Positions 7,013 through 15,355 are shown, numbered from the stretch's first letter. The stretch is 37,128 bases of DNA from an uncultured Ruminococcus sp. (GCA_900545285.1 UQYK01000017.1:1-37128); one strand, 5' to 3'. The notes: a model not told the origin generated them from the letters alone. Translations and numbers: made by a program.

Positions 7013-9082
7013 CTAGTATAATACAATAGTTTGCATTGTCCAGGTGCCGTCCGGGGAAACAATAAGCTCCATCGGCTGCGTTTTTTGATACAGATTTTCC
7101 GGAACATCATCCGGGTTGCCGTTCCAGCTGGTTCCCAGAACAACATTCCACTGTTCCTGCGGCAAGTTTTCCAGCTTTGTTCCAATGCAGAAGTGCAAAT
7201 TACCATAGGTGATTTCTGCAATTCCATCCGCAACGGTAATCTGATACAAAGAATCTGCAATCACCGCTGCATCCAGGTTCTGCGGTTTTGTTCTCAGAAA
7301 GGTGCTGTCAGATGGCACCCAACACGCAGCCGGAACCACCGTTTCTGCGGCTGGAATCGATTCCAGCGCCGCAGCATATGCCACGCGCATTTGCGGTGCG
7401 CGTTTTGTCAAGATGACGCTTTGCAACTGCCGAATGCCATGCCTGGTCAAATATGCAGCCGCCATCTCCGGATTTCGGTGATTGCCAGTGAGATCGATAA
7501 GATCGGTTTTCCCCTGATAGGAAATCAACAGTGTCATCTCCTGTTCTTGTCCCAAAACAGCAATGATAAACTTATTGCTTCTGCCAACGGTATAGACAGC
7601 CTCTCCCGCAGAAAGCAGGAAAAATGATGCGGCAAGCGAAAGCGCCACAAAAGAACGGCGGCGTTTCGCCCAGAATACAAAGCAGACCAGCACCAGCAAA
7701 ACCGCGGCAAGCAGCGGAAGTAAATCCCACCCTACCGGGAATGCAAGTGGAAAAATTCTCTGTAAGCCATGTGCCAAAAGTGACCAGCAATCATACAGGA
7801 TTTTCAAGAGAAAGCAAATCGGCTTCGCAGCAATTCCAATGCCGCCGGTCATAAAAATGCAGAAGGCAAGGAGCAGCATCAGAGAACAGAGCGGCAGCAA
7901 AAATAAATTCGCCACCGGAGAAGAAACCGAAACTTCCCGAAAATACAGCAGTGTCACCGGAAAAATTGCAGCCGAAACACAACACATGGACAAAAACTGC
8001 TTACCCAGTTTGGAACATGCTTTTTCCCGGGACAGGCGTGCCGTCATCCACGGCGCAAAAACGCCGATGCCGAAGGTTCCTGTAAGAGACAGCAAAAAGG
8101 ACGCATCCTGCATGCGGTACGGATTGAAAAGGGTCATAAGAATTCCGGCGATGCATAGTGAATTCAAGGTATCCGCCCTTCGGAAAAAGAGCGGGCCACT
8201 CAGTACCAGCAGATACATCAGTCCGGCTCTGAGAATGGAAACCGGTGTTTCTACCAATACGGCATAAAAAAGAATCCAGGCAAAGGCACCCAAAAAGGCC
8301 AGCCGCCGATCCAGTCGAATCCGTTTGCTCAAAGCCATCCATACGGAAAGCAGCAAGACCAGATGCATTCCGGAAACAGAGGCAACATGGCGCATGCCTT
8401 GCTGTGTCAGCAGTGCGTTTGTTTCAGAAGAAATCGTAGACTTCGTTCCCAGCAGCATTGCACTGACCAGTCCACCGGCTTCTGTTCCGGCTAAAGTACA
8501 GATTCTGGCAGAGATTTTAGCGCGGTACTGCCGCAGCATGCGGACAGTTTTGGCATGATCTGTGGGCACACAGCGCACATAAGCATCCGCAGACGCTTCC
8601 AGGAAAATGCCCTTTGCCTGATAGTATGCAGTTCCGTTCCAGAGTGCATTTCCGGACGGTGCCGAAAAGCCGCCTGCAATTTCCAACGTGTCTCCATAAT
8701 CTGCGCCCAGATCATCTGTGTACACCAGCAGCTTTCCAGATGTACCATCTCCGAAGCTGCCCTTTACCTGATAGGATGCCTTGTCCCCATCATACGCTGT
8801 ACACGAAATCACTTTTCCGGAAAATGTCCCATAGGTGCCATCGTGCGCCAGAACCGGTTTCATCACAACGCCGCGATAGAGCAGAACAGAACCAAACGCC
8901 AGACACACAGAAACCAGGATACACAGCAGCTGTGCCGTTGAGATTCTCCTGAATAAACGGAATGCTCCCAGCAGCATAAACACTGCCGGAAGCAAACACA
9001 TCGACACGGAAATCCGGCATGCAGTGGTGAGGTACAATGTCAAAAGCCATGGGACACCAATCCATACCATTTTCCGTTTCAT
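7013..9082 (-). CDS. comEC: ComEC/Rec2 DNA-uptake channel with degenerate C-terminal MBL domain
   Basis: ComEC forms the membrane channel through which single-stranded DNA enters competent cells. The 689-residue product has N-terminal helices, a DUF4131-like soluble loop (AHDGTYGTFSGKVISC), the competence domain with LLTQQGMRHVASVSGMHL, and many further helices. The tail (about the last 180 residues) has the position and strand pattern of the usual metallo-beta-lactamase domain, including VLGQEQEMTLLISYQG and a GIRQLQSVILT segment. However, the zinc motif expected next (THxHxDH) reads TKRAPQMR, so nuclease activity is unlikely in this tail. I start at the ATG at 9082 with AGGACAGGG upstream; an earlier in-frame start overlaps the preceding gene and adds unrelated residues. 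Confidence 0.87.
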   Translation of the reverse strand: MKRKMVWIGVPWLLTLYLTTACRISVSMCLLPAVFMLLGAFRLFRRISTAQLLCILVSVCLAFGSVLLYRGVVMKPVLAHDGTYGTFSGKVISCTAYDGDKASYQVKGSFGDGTSGKLLVYTDDLGADYGDTLEIAGGFSAPSGNALWNGTAYYQAKGIFLEASADAYVRCVPTDHAKTVRMLRQYRAKISARICTLAGTEAGGLVSAMLLGTKSTISSETNALLTQQGMRHVASVSGMHLVLLLSVWMALSKRIRLDRRLAFLGAFAWILFYAVLVETPVSILRAGLMYLLVLSGPLFFRRADTLNSLCIAGILMTLFNPYRMQDASFLLSLTGTFGIGVFAPWMTARLSREKACSKLGKQFLSMCCVSAAIFPVTLLYFREVSVSSPVANLFLLPLCSLMLLLAFCIFMTGGIGIAAKPICFLLKILYDCWSLLAHGLQRIFPLAFPVGWDLLPLLAAVLLVLVCFVFWAKRRRSFVALSLAASFFLLSAGEAVYTVGRSNKFIIAVLGQEQEMTLLISYQGKTDLIDLTGNHRNPEMAAAYLTRHGIRQLQSVILTKRAPQMRVAYAAALESIPAAETVVPAACWVPSDSTFLRTKPQNLDAAVIADSLYQITVADGIAEITYGNLHFCIGTKLENLPQEQWNVVLGTSWNGNPDDVPENLYQKTQPMELIVSPDGTWTMQTIVLY
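7015..7042 (-). promoter_or_regulatory. Possible internal promoter at the end of comEC
   Basis: On the minus strand TGGACA (7037-7042) and TATACT (7015-7020) are 16 bases apart, within the last codons of comEC. This would serve holA, rnmV and the genes behind them. The -35 has one mismatch to consensus, and the overlap with coding sequence lowers confidence. Confidence 0.45.
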
Positions 9083-9095
9083 CTTTGCCCTGTCC

Positions 9096-9638
9096 TCAAT
9101 CTTTGAAGAACAGCGGCAACTGTTCCAGATAAATGATATCTTTTCGATCTGCTGCGTCCCCTTCTGCAAGAGGTGCAGCGTTTCCGACAATTTCTCCGCC
9201 GGCAGCAGTTACAAGCTGCTGCAAGGCACGGAGAGAATCTCCGGTACTGATTACATCGTCTACAATCAGTACACGCTTGCCCTTCATCCAGGCAGCCTTG
9301 TCTCCGTCCAGATACAATGTCTGAACCGCAGCGGTTGTAATGGACTTCACCTGAACGGAAAGAACATCGGTCATATATGCTTTTACCGATTTCCGTGCAA
9401 CAATATAGGGCACATTCATCTGACGAGACATGGCATAAGCCAGGGGGATTCCCTTTGACTCAGCCGTCAGAATGTAATCACATTCCGGCACACGCTTGGC
9501 CAGCTCTGCGGCACACGCTTCCGTAAGCTCCACATCCGAAAAAAGAACGAAGGCCGCAATATCCAGCTTATCGCTGACGGAGCAGATTTTCAGTTCTCTT
9601 GTCAGACCGGCAATGTGCAAAGTATAGTATGCTGCCAT
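9096..9638 (-). CDS. Phosphoribosyltransferase, adenine PRT-like
   Basis: Type I phosphoribosyltransferases join a purine or pyrimidine base to PRPP. The 180-residue protein carries the PRPP-binding signature VLIVDDVISTGDSL (about residues 120-133), an ILTAESKGIPLAYA segment typical of the adenine/xanthine branch, and the base-contact region near VARKSVKAYMT. Purine salvage is the likely role, but the substrate base cannot be fixed, so I give no symbol. The start at 9638 follows AAGGAGGG; the longer in-frame version begins inside the HIT gene. It lies 13 bases after the HIT gene and 13 before comEC, in the run led by alaS. Confidence 0.82.
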   Translation of the reverse strand: MAAYYTLHIAGLTRELKICSVSDKLDIAAFVLFSDVELTEACAAELAKRVPECDYILTAESKGIPLAYAMSRQMNVPYIVARKSVKAYMTDVLSVQVKSITTAAVQTLYLDGDKAAWMKGKRVLIVDDVISTGDSLRALQQLVTAAGGEIVGNAAPLAEGDAADRKDIIYLEQLPLFFKD

Positions 9639-9651
9639 TGACAGGCCCTCC

Positions 9652-10014
9652 TTATTCTTCCACCGGCTGCACAGCGTCTGCACCCCAGCCCATTTTCACG
9701 CCGGCAAGCATATGAAAATGCAGATGGAATACAGTCTGTCCGGCATTTTCGCCGCAGTTTGTCACAATGCGGTAGCCGTCTGTAATGCCCTCTTTTTCTG
9801 CAATTTTTGCAGCAACTTCATAGATATGACCCACCACCGCGGAATTCTCCGGTGTAATCTTCGCTGCACAGCAAATGTGCTGCTTCGGAATCAGCAGGTA
9901 ATGAATCGGGGTAATGGGATTGATATCTTTGAACACATAAACTGCGTCATCTTCATAAACTTTTGTGCTGGGAATTTCTCCGGCAACAATCTTACAAAAC
10001 AGGCAATCTTCCAT
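9652..10014 (-). CDS. HIT family nucleotide hydrolase (HinT-like)
   Basis: HIT proteins hydrolyse nucleoside phosphoramidates and aminoacyl-adenylates. The 120-residue product is full length, starts CLFCKIVAGEIPS with two Cys that often bind zinc, and has the histidine triad HLHFHML near residue 97-103. Its position five bases after alaS is suggestive, because HinT-type enzymes remove stray aminoacyl-AMP; that functional link is inference. The ribosome binding site AAGGAGGA lies in the last codons of alaS. Confidence 0.92.
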   Translation of the reverse strand: MEDCLFCKIVAGEIPSTKVYEDDAVYVFKDINPITPIHYLLIPKQHICCAAKITPENSAVVGHIYEVAAKIAEKEGITDGYRIVTNCGENAGQTVFHLHFHMLAGVKMGWGADAVQPVEE

Positions 10015-10019
10015 GTTGA

Positions 10020-12665
10020 TTAGTCCTCCTTCAGGAATTCAGCAGCAATGCCGTCCAATGCAATCAATGCTTCGTCTACCATGTAGGTCTTTCCGATTCC
10101 GGCCATTGCGCTGTCCGGCTTGCCGCCGCCCTTACCGCCGGTTACGGCTGCTACGCGCTGTACAATCTTTCCGGCATGTGCGCCCTTCTTTCTGGCATCA
10201 GCAGAGCAAGCGCAAACCAGATTGCCCTTCTCGCCGTTTACACTTGCCAGAACAGCAACTACCGGTCCCTTCATATCCTTAATGGTATCGCCCATTTTCC
10301 GCAGTACCTGCGGTGTGGTGCCACTGAGCATTGCAGAAACGACCTTTACGCCGTTAATTTCCTTCGCATTGTCGAAGATCGCAGCCATCTGGGCATCGGA
10401 AATCTTCTGATTCAGGGATTCAATCTGACGATCCTTTTCCTTGTTCTCTGCTACCAAGGATGCGCAATGTGCTGCCAGATCTGTGGTATTGCTCAGTTTC
10501 ATTGCCTTTGCAGCAGAAGCCATTGTCATCTCATAGGAATCCAGCAGTTCCAGAACGCCTGTGCCAGTCACAGCTTCAATACGGCGCACGCCGGAAGCAA
10601 CAGAGCTTTCGGACAGAATCCGGAACAGTCCCAGCTTTGCGGTATTGTCTGCATGGGTACCGCCGCAGAATTCCACGGAATAATCGCCTACGGTAACAAC
10701 TCGGACGATATCGCCGTACTTTTCGCCAAACAGTGCCATTGCGCCCAGCTTTCTGGCCTCTGCAATGGGCAGTTCCTGTGTGACAACCGGAATCGCTTCC
10801 AGAATCTTTTCGTTGACCAGTGCTTCTACCTTCTTGATTTCCTCCTGTGTCATTGCGGCAAAGTGAGAGAAGTCAAACCTGCAGCGGCTGTCTGTTACCA
10901 GCTGACCTGCCTGGTGCACGTGATCTCCCAAAACAGTACGCAGCGCAGCCTGAAGCAGGTGGGCAGCGGTGTGGTTCCGCATGGTCTTTGCACGCTTTTC
11001 GGTATCAATTTTTGCAGATACAGTGTCGCCTACATGCAGTTCACCCTCTGTCATAGCGCCCAGGTGCAGATAGTGGCCGTTTTCTGTCTTGCTGGTGGTT
11101 TCTACTGTAAAGGTGCTGTCTGGTGTGGTGATGGAACCGGAATCACCGATCTGTCCGCCGCTTTCTGCGTAGAACGGTGTCTTATCCAGAACAACCACAG
11201 CTGGCTCGCCTTCCGCAGCCACTTCTGTTGCAACGCCGTCCCGGAAGATTGCAATAACCTTTGCATCTTCTTCGGCAGCGTGGGTATAGCCGGTAAATAC
11301 AGTTGCCGGTGCATCCATCTGGAGTCCACCCTCTGCCCAGGAAGAACCTGCCTTATTGTGATAGTCCTCCCGTGCTCTGCTGCGCTGTTCTTCTACCAGC
11401 TCTGCGAAACGTGCGCGGTCTACAGATACGCCCTGTTCCGCTGCAATTTCTTCCGTCAGGTCGATTGGGAAGCCATACGTATCAGACAGCTTGAATGCAT
11501 CCTCGCCGGAAACCATATTCTTGCCTTCTGCCTTCAGCTGTTCCAGAATACCGGAGAGCAGATCGAAGCCCTTGTCAATGGTTTTGGCAAAGGTCTTTTC
11601 TTCTTCTTCCACAATTTTGCGAATATAGGCCTTTTTCTCTTCCAGTTCCGGATAAGCAGAAGCATTTTCGTGAATTACAGTTTCAACAACTTCATATAGG
11701 AACGGCTTTTCGATGCCGATCAGACGGCCGTATCTTGCCGCACGGCGCAGCAGACGGCGCAGTACATAACCGCGGCCTGCATTCGACGGCATAACACCGT
11801 CCCCGATCATGAAAGTAGTGCTGCGGATATGGTCTGTGATGACGCGCAGTGCCACATCCACCTTTTCATCCTGATTATAAGTCACATTTGCAATCCGGCA
11901 GACATGCTTCATAATATTCTGCACGGTGTCTACCTCGAACAGGTTGTCTACACCCTGCATGACACATGCCAGACGTTCCAGACCCATACCGGTATCAATA
12001 TTCTTGTGTTCCATTTCCGTGTAATGGCCGTTGCCGTCGCTGTCAAACTGGCTGAATACCAGGTTCCAGACTTCAACATAACGGTCGCAGTCACAGCCTA
12101 CATGGCAATCCGGCTTTCCGCATCCCTTTTCCGGACCGCGGTCAAAGTAAATCTCAGAACACGGGCCGCACGGACCAGAGCCATGCTCCCAGAAGTTGTC
12201 TTCTCTGCCCAAACGAACCATGTGATCTTCTGCAACGCCGATCTGCTTCGTCCACATGCCATAGGCTTCATCGTCATTTTCAAAGACAGAGACGTACAGC
12301 TTATCTGCCGGCATTTCCAATACCTTGGTAAAGAATTCCCATGCCCAGGTAATGGCTTCAATTTTAAAGTAATCGCCGAAGGAGAAATTTCCCAGCATTT
12401 CAAAATAAGTGCCGTGCCGTGCCGTCTGGCCAACGCGCTCAATATCCGGCGTACGGATGCACTTCTGGCAGGTAGTCACGCGAGTGTTCGGCGGGACAGC
12501 CTGTCCCAGAAAATACTTTTTCAGCGGTGCCATACCGGAATTGATCAGCAGAAGGCTCTTATCCCCCTGCGGAACCAGTGAAAAGCTGGGGAGACGAGTG
12601 TGTCCCTTGCTTTCAAAAAACGACAGATATTTTTCTCTTAATTCATTTACGCCTTGCCACTTCAT
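10020..12665 (-). CDS. alaS: Alanine--tRNA ligase
   Basis: AlaRS charges tRNA-Ala with alanine and edits mischarged serine and glycine. The 881-residue product is full length and has the class II core (LREKYLSFFESKGHTRLP, LLINSGMAPLKKYF, GRGYVLRRLLRRA). The editing-domain zinc ligands NHTAAHLLQ and CGGTHADNT and the C-terminal DHHA1/C-Ala domain ending near GGGKPDSAMAG are also present. I start at 12665, where the family consensus begins; AAGGAG lies 12 bases upstream and the longer frame runs through the riboswitch. Expression is controlled by the T-box leader at 12715-12974, and alaS is first in a run of nine close genes. Confidence 0.97.
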   Translation of the reverse strand: MKWQGVNELREKYLSFFESKGHTRLPSFSLVPQGDKSLLLINSGMAPLKKYFLGQAVPPNTRVTTCQKCIRTPDIERVGQTARHGTYFEMLGNFSFGDYFKIEAITWAWEFFTKVLEMPADKLYVSVFENDDEAYGMWTKQIGVAEDHMVRLGREDNFWEHGSGPCGPCSEIYFDRGPEKGCGKPDCHVGCDCDRYVEVWNLVFSQFDSDGNGHYTEMEHKNIDTGMGLERLACVMQGVDNLFEVDTVQNIMKHVCRIANVTYNQDEKVDVALRVITDHIRSTTFMIGDGVMPSNAGRGYVLRRLLRRAARYGRLIGIEKPFLYEVVETVIHENASAYPELEEKKAYIRKIVEEEEKTFAKTIDKGFDLLSGILEQLKAEGKNMVSGEDAFKLSDTYGFPIDLTEEIAAEQGVSVDRARFAELVEEQRSRAREDYHNKAGSSWAEGGLQMDAPATVFTGYTHAAEEDAKVIAIFRDGVATEVAAEGEPAVVVLDKTPFYAESGGQIGDSGSITTPDSTFTVETTSKTENGHYLHLGAMTEGELHVGDTVSAKIDTEKRAKTMRNHTAAHLLQAALRTVLGDHVHQAGQLVTDSRCRFDFSHFAAMTQEEIKKVEALVNEKILEAIPVVTQELPIAEARKLGAMALFGEKYGDIVRVVTVGDYSVEFCGGTHADNTAKLGLFRILSESSVASGVRRIEAVTGTGVLELLDSYEMTMASAAKAMKLSNTTDLAAHCASLVAENKEKDRQIESLNQKISDAQMAAIFDNAKEINGVKVVSAMLSGTTPQVLRKMGDTIKDMKGPVVAVLASVNGEKGNLVCACSADARKKGAHAGKIVQRVAAVTGGKGGGKPDSAMAGIGKTYMVDEALIALDGIAAEFLKED

Positions 12666-12714
12666 TGGTTTTTCAAACTCCTTTTTGATGAGACTGCCTG
12701 AAATCAGACAGCCA

Positions 12715-12759
12715 TTAAAATAGAAAAAGGCCCTCGCCGCCAAATGGGACGAAGGCCTT
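12715..12759 (-). terminator. T-box terminator hairpin
   Basis: On the minus strand AAGGCCTTCG pairs with CGAGGGCCTT over 10 pairs (one G-U) around a 13-base loop. A T-rich tail TTTTTCTATTTT follows. This is the OFF structure of the alaS T-box; its 5' arm overlaps the antiterminator region next to the T-box motif. Confidence 0.88.
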
Positions 12760-12974
12760 CGTGTTACCACCCAAATTCGGAAATATAACAGGCCGCATAT
12801 CTCTGCCTGCACAATTTCCCTCTTTCCCTTTAACGCAGGAAATACGTCCTGATTTCTCAGGATGGCTCACGGGTAGCACCTGTCTGCGCGCCGTGGCAGT
12901 TTCACCACACCTGCCCTCTCTGTTACAGCCGCTGCACAGTTATTCCGATCATCGCCGTATGTAATATTGACATC
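12715..12974 (-). promoter_or_regulatory. Alanine-specific T-box riboswitch leader
   Basis: The leader between the alaS promoter and its ATG has T-box features on the minus strand. A Stem I region contains CAGAGAGGGCAGG and GTGGTGAAACTGCC, followed by a likely specifier GCT (12875-12877) in GGTGCTACCCGTGAGCC. The T-box motif TGGGTGGTAACAC (12761-12773) precedes the intrinsic terminator. GCU codes for alanine. The variable base in TGGT can pair with the A73 discriminator of tRNA-Ala. Uncharged tRNA-Ala would stabilise the antiterminator and allow transcription into alaS. A GCC a few bases on is a less likely specifier. Confidence 0.9.
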
Positions 12975-12980
12975 CCTTTC

Positions 12981-13009
12981 AGTATAACAAAAACAATTGG
13001 ATTTGTCAA
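12981..13009 (-). promoter_or_regulatory. Promoter of alaS operon
   Basis: A perfect -35 TTGACA (13004-13009) and -10 TATACT (12981-12986) are 17 bases apart on the minus strand. Transcription would start near 12974 and run into the T-box leader. Confidence 0.92.
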
Positions 13010-13037
13010 CTGCTTTTTTCAAAAAAGGCGATATCTG

Positions 13038-14195
13038 TTATGCATTTTCTTTATTTCTGCGTTCCATCAGTGCCTTAATCTTTGCATTCGGATCAATGAT
13101 GTTGCCGATTGAAACATCATGATTTAATGCGGCAATAAAGTAGGAAATATACTTGGAACAATCTACCTCATGGAACCAGCTGCGGGACAGCAGCTCTTCC
13201 GAACGATAGGTCAGGTTTGTGGAGAATACAGCATCAATGTAGCCGTCCTCGCTTGCCTTGTCGAACTTCTCCAGGCCATTGACGAAGAGACCGTAGGTTG
13301 CGTAGCAGAATACCCGGCGTGCCTTCCGCTCTTTCAGCGCATAGGCAATATCCAGCATGGACTCACCGGAAGAAATGATATCATCGGCAATAAATACATC
13401 CTTGCCCTCTACGGAATTTCCCAGATACTCATGGGCAACAATCGGGTTATGACCGTTTACCATCTTGGAATAATCCCGGCGCTTATAGAACATACCCATC
13501 GGAACGCCCAGCATAGAAGCGTAAAACATATTCCGGTTCAGTGCGCCCTCATCCGGACTGATTACCATAAATTCATCCGGTGTTGTTTTCAGATGGGGAA
13601 TGGTCTGGAACATTGCCTTCAACACCTGATAAGAAGGCATCATATTGTCAAAGCCCATCAGCGGAATAGCATTGTGCACTCTGGGATCGTGTGCGTCTAC
13701 AGTCAGGATGTTGGCAACGCCCATGCGCTCCAGTTCCTGCAATGCGCAGGCGCAGTCCAGGGATTCCCGGTAATTCCGGCGATGCTGACGACCGCCGTAC
13801 AGAATCGGCATAATCACATTGATACGGTGTGCCTTACCGCTGACAGCCTGAATAATCCGCTTCAGATCCTGATAGTGGTCATCCGGAGACATAGCGTTTT
13901 TCTGATCGTACATCTGATACTGAACGTGATAGTTGCCCACATCTACAATGATGAACAAATCTCTGCCGCGGACAGTAGACTTGATCAGTCCCTTGCCGTC
14001 GCCCGAAGAAAACCGCGGGCATTCACTCTCAATCAGAAACGTGTCTACGTCATAGCCGCCTTTGTGTGCCCAGTCTACCAGATAATCATTGATCTTCTGA
14101 CCCAGTTCTTCTGCACCGCTCAGCGCAATCAGTCCCAAAGGAGCCACGTTTGTTTCGTGATTAAACAAAATATCGGATGCTGCTACCATAATCAT
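13038..14195 (-). CDS. prs: Ribose-phosphate pyrophosphokinase, long form
   Basis: PRPP synthetase transfers pyrophosphate from ATP to ribose 5-phosphate, supplying nucleotide, histidine and tryptophan synthesis. The 385-residue product is about 70 residues longer than the classical enzyme. It keeps the catalytic YGGRQHRRNYRES loop, DAHDPRVHNAIP, an ISPDEGALNR segment, MFYKRRDYSK and the PRPP loop DDIISSGES. The extra length is at the N-terminus (a HETNVAPLG-containing extension) and around residues 75-110. I chose the first ATG at 14195, with AGAGG five bases upstream; an ATG two codons later is also possible. It follows the pyrophosphatase gene, which is metabolically sensible. Whether this is the only PRPP synthetase of the organism cannot be seen. 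Confidence 0.85.
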   Translation of the reverse strand: MIMVAASDILFNHETNVAPLGLIALSGAEELGQKINDYLVDWAHKGGYDVDTFLIESECPRFSSGDGKGLIKSTVRGRDLFIIVDVGNYHVQYQMYDQKNAMSPDDHYQDLKRIIQAVSGKAHRINVIMPILYGGRQHRRNYRESLDCACALQELERMGVANILTVDAHDPRVHNAIPLMGFDNMMPSYQVLKAMFQTIPHLKTTPDEFMVISPDEGALNRNMFYASMLGVPMGMFYKRRDYSKMVNGHNPIVAHEYLGNSVEGKDVFIADDIISSGESMLDIAYALKERKARRVFCYATYGLFVNGLEKFDKASEDGYIDAVFSTNLTYRSEELLSRSWFHEVDCSKYISYFIAALNHDVSIGNIIDPNAKIKALMERRNKENA

Positions 14196-14361
14196 GATAC
14201 CTCTTTCTATTTTACATCCGGATCCGGCAAGCCATAGGAAAACAACAGCAGAAAAACTGTATCCTTCTCATTGCAGCTGTGCCCAGTCCGGAGTTTTTCA
14301 CTAAATTACAGCAAATGCAGTTTGTGTGAAACCGCGCCTGCTTTTCCAGAATCCGTCTGCA
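14196..14361 (-). other. Spacer between ppa and prs
   Basis: This 166-base gap holds the prs ribosome binding site and no clear promoter, terminator or small gene. Readthrough from ppa into prs is therefore plausible but not shown. Confidence 0.5.
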
Positions 14362-14895
14362 TTAGCCCTTGCAGAACTTTTCAATATAGTGCTCAATATC
14401 TGCTGCAATAATTTCTTTTGCAGAATATACATCTTCCACTTCATCTACTGCGGTGGTCTTGTGCTCCAGTTCCTTGTATACCTGGAAAAAGTGCACGATT
14501 TCCTCGAAAATATGCCGCGGCAGATCATCGATGTTGTGGTAAGAATTATAGGTCGGATCATTGCATGGAATTGCAACAATTTTATCGTCCCGCTGTCCGT
14601 TGTCGATCATATGAATTACGCCAATCGGATAACAGCGTACCAACGTCATCGGGTAGATTTCCTGGGAACAGAGCACCAGAACATCCAGCGGATCTCCGTC
14701 ATCTGCGTAGGTCCGGGGCACAAATCCGTAGTTGGCCGGATAGTGTGTGGATGTATACAGAATCCGATCCATTTCCAGTGCTCCGGTTTCCTTATTCAGT
14801 TCGTATTTCACCTTGCTTCCCTTCGGAATTTCAATTACAGCAACAAATTCATCTACCGTAATCCGCTTTGGATTGATGTCATGCCAAATATTCAT
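14362..14895 (-). CDS. ppa: Inorganic pyrophosphatase, family I
   Basis: This soluble enzyme hydrolyses pyrophosphate to phosphate and so pulls biosynthetic reactions forward. The 177-residue product has the family I signature: EIPKGSKVKYELNKETG, then HYPANYGFVPRTYADDGDPL with the metal-binding Asp cluster, and VEDVYSAKEII towards the end. The start at 14895 is preceded by GAGAGGAG about 10 bases away; an upstream in-frame ATG would overlap this site. It is transcribed from a near-consensus promoter (14990-15017) with a short leader, and the PRPP synthetase gene lies downstream on the same strand. Confidence 0.94.
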   Translation of the reverse strand: MNIWHDINPKRITVDEFVAVIEIPKGSKVKYELNKETGALEMDRILYTSTHYPANYGFVPRTYADDGDPLDVLVLCSQEIYPMTLVRCYPIGVIHMIDNGQRDDKIVAIPCNDPTYNSYHNIDDLPRHIFEEIVHFFQVYKELEHKTTAVDEVEDVYSAKEIIAADIEHYIEKFCKG

Positions 14896-14989
14896 CCAGT
14901 ACAAATCTCCTCTCACATAAAAAAATACGCAAAAAACAAGATTGTGCCGCGCCGCATTTTACGCATGCGGTACAAGCACTCGTATTTTA

Positions 14990-15017
14990 AGTATACCATG
15001 TTTTCAGAGTTTGTCAA
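14990..15017 (-). promoter_or_regulatory. Promoter of ppa
   Basis: On the minus strand a perfect -35 TTGACA (15012-15017) and -10 TATACT (14990-14995) have a 16-base spacer. A small inverted repeat CCGCAT...ATGCGG (14953-14971) lies in the resulting leader. The promoter is divergent from the moxR promoter 100 bases away. Confidence 0.85.
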
Positions 15018-15121
15018 TACAAACCAGGTGCATTTTTTCAAGTTCCACCTTTTTTCGCCGTTTTCACCGAAAGTCAGCGCAATTTTATCCTCTTTTTTTG
15101 CAGAAAAGTCATAGCGTGCAC

Positions 15122-15150
15122 TTGTCAAAAATACAAAAAAATGCTATAAT
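15122..15150 (+). promoter_or_regulatory. Promoter of the moxR operon
   Basis: TTGTCA (15122-15127) and a perfect TATAAT (15145-15150) are 17 bases apart. Transcription would begin near 15157 and run through an attenuator-like hairpin and the 163-base palindrome before moxR at 15473. Confidence 0.8.
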
Positions 15151-15164
15151 GAAAAGGAAATGAA

Positions 15165-15190
15165 AGCGTGGTTCACGCTCTGTTTTTATT
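15165..15190 (+). terminator. Weak attenuator-like hairpin
   Basis: AGCGTG, a three-base loop and CACGCT form a 6-bp stem (15165-15179), followed by CTGTTTTTATT. It lies within about 10-35 bases of the predicted transcription start. The short stem makes it a weak intrinsic terminator at best, possibly a promoter-proximal attenuator. Confidence 0.4.
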
Positions 15191-15192
15191 TG

Positions 15193-15355
15193 AGAACCTG
15201 TCTTCACAAGCGTATACACGTGTCTTTTCGACAAATTTTGCTGCATACTGCGTAAAAAATACTTGCCGGGCGACAGCCCGCCTGCGCATTTTTGCCTTGT
15301 CTGCAACAAAATTATGCTCGAAAATCCACATACATTTCTTATGAAGACAGGTTCT
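15193..15355. repeat. 163-bp symmetrical palindrome with 14-bp terminal inverted repeats (MITE-like)
   Basis: The ends AGAACCTGTCTTCA (15193-15206) and TGAAGACAGGTTCT (15342-15355) are exact reverse complements. The centre is a perfect hairpin CGGGC-GACA-GCCCG (15267-15280), whose midpoint (15273.5) matches the midpoint of the terminal repeats (15274). The arms between also pair imperfectly, for example AAATTTTGCTGCA with TGCAACAAAATT. No credible coding frame or clear target-site duplication was found. A miniature inverted-repeat element or a long structured leader RNA are the two readings. Confidence 0.7.

Noticed and set aside
10176..11699. 507-codon plus-strand open frame rich in Cys
   Set aside because: It is antisense to alaS, whose motifs are complete.
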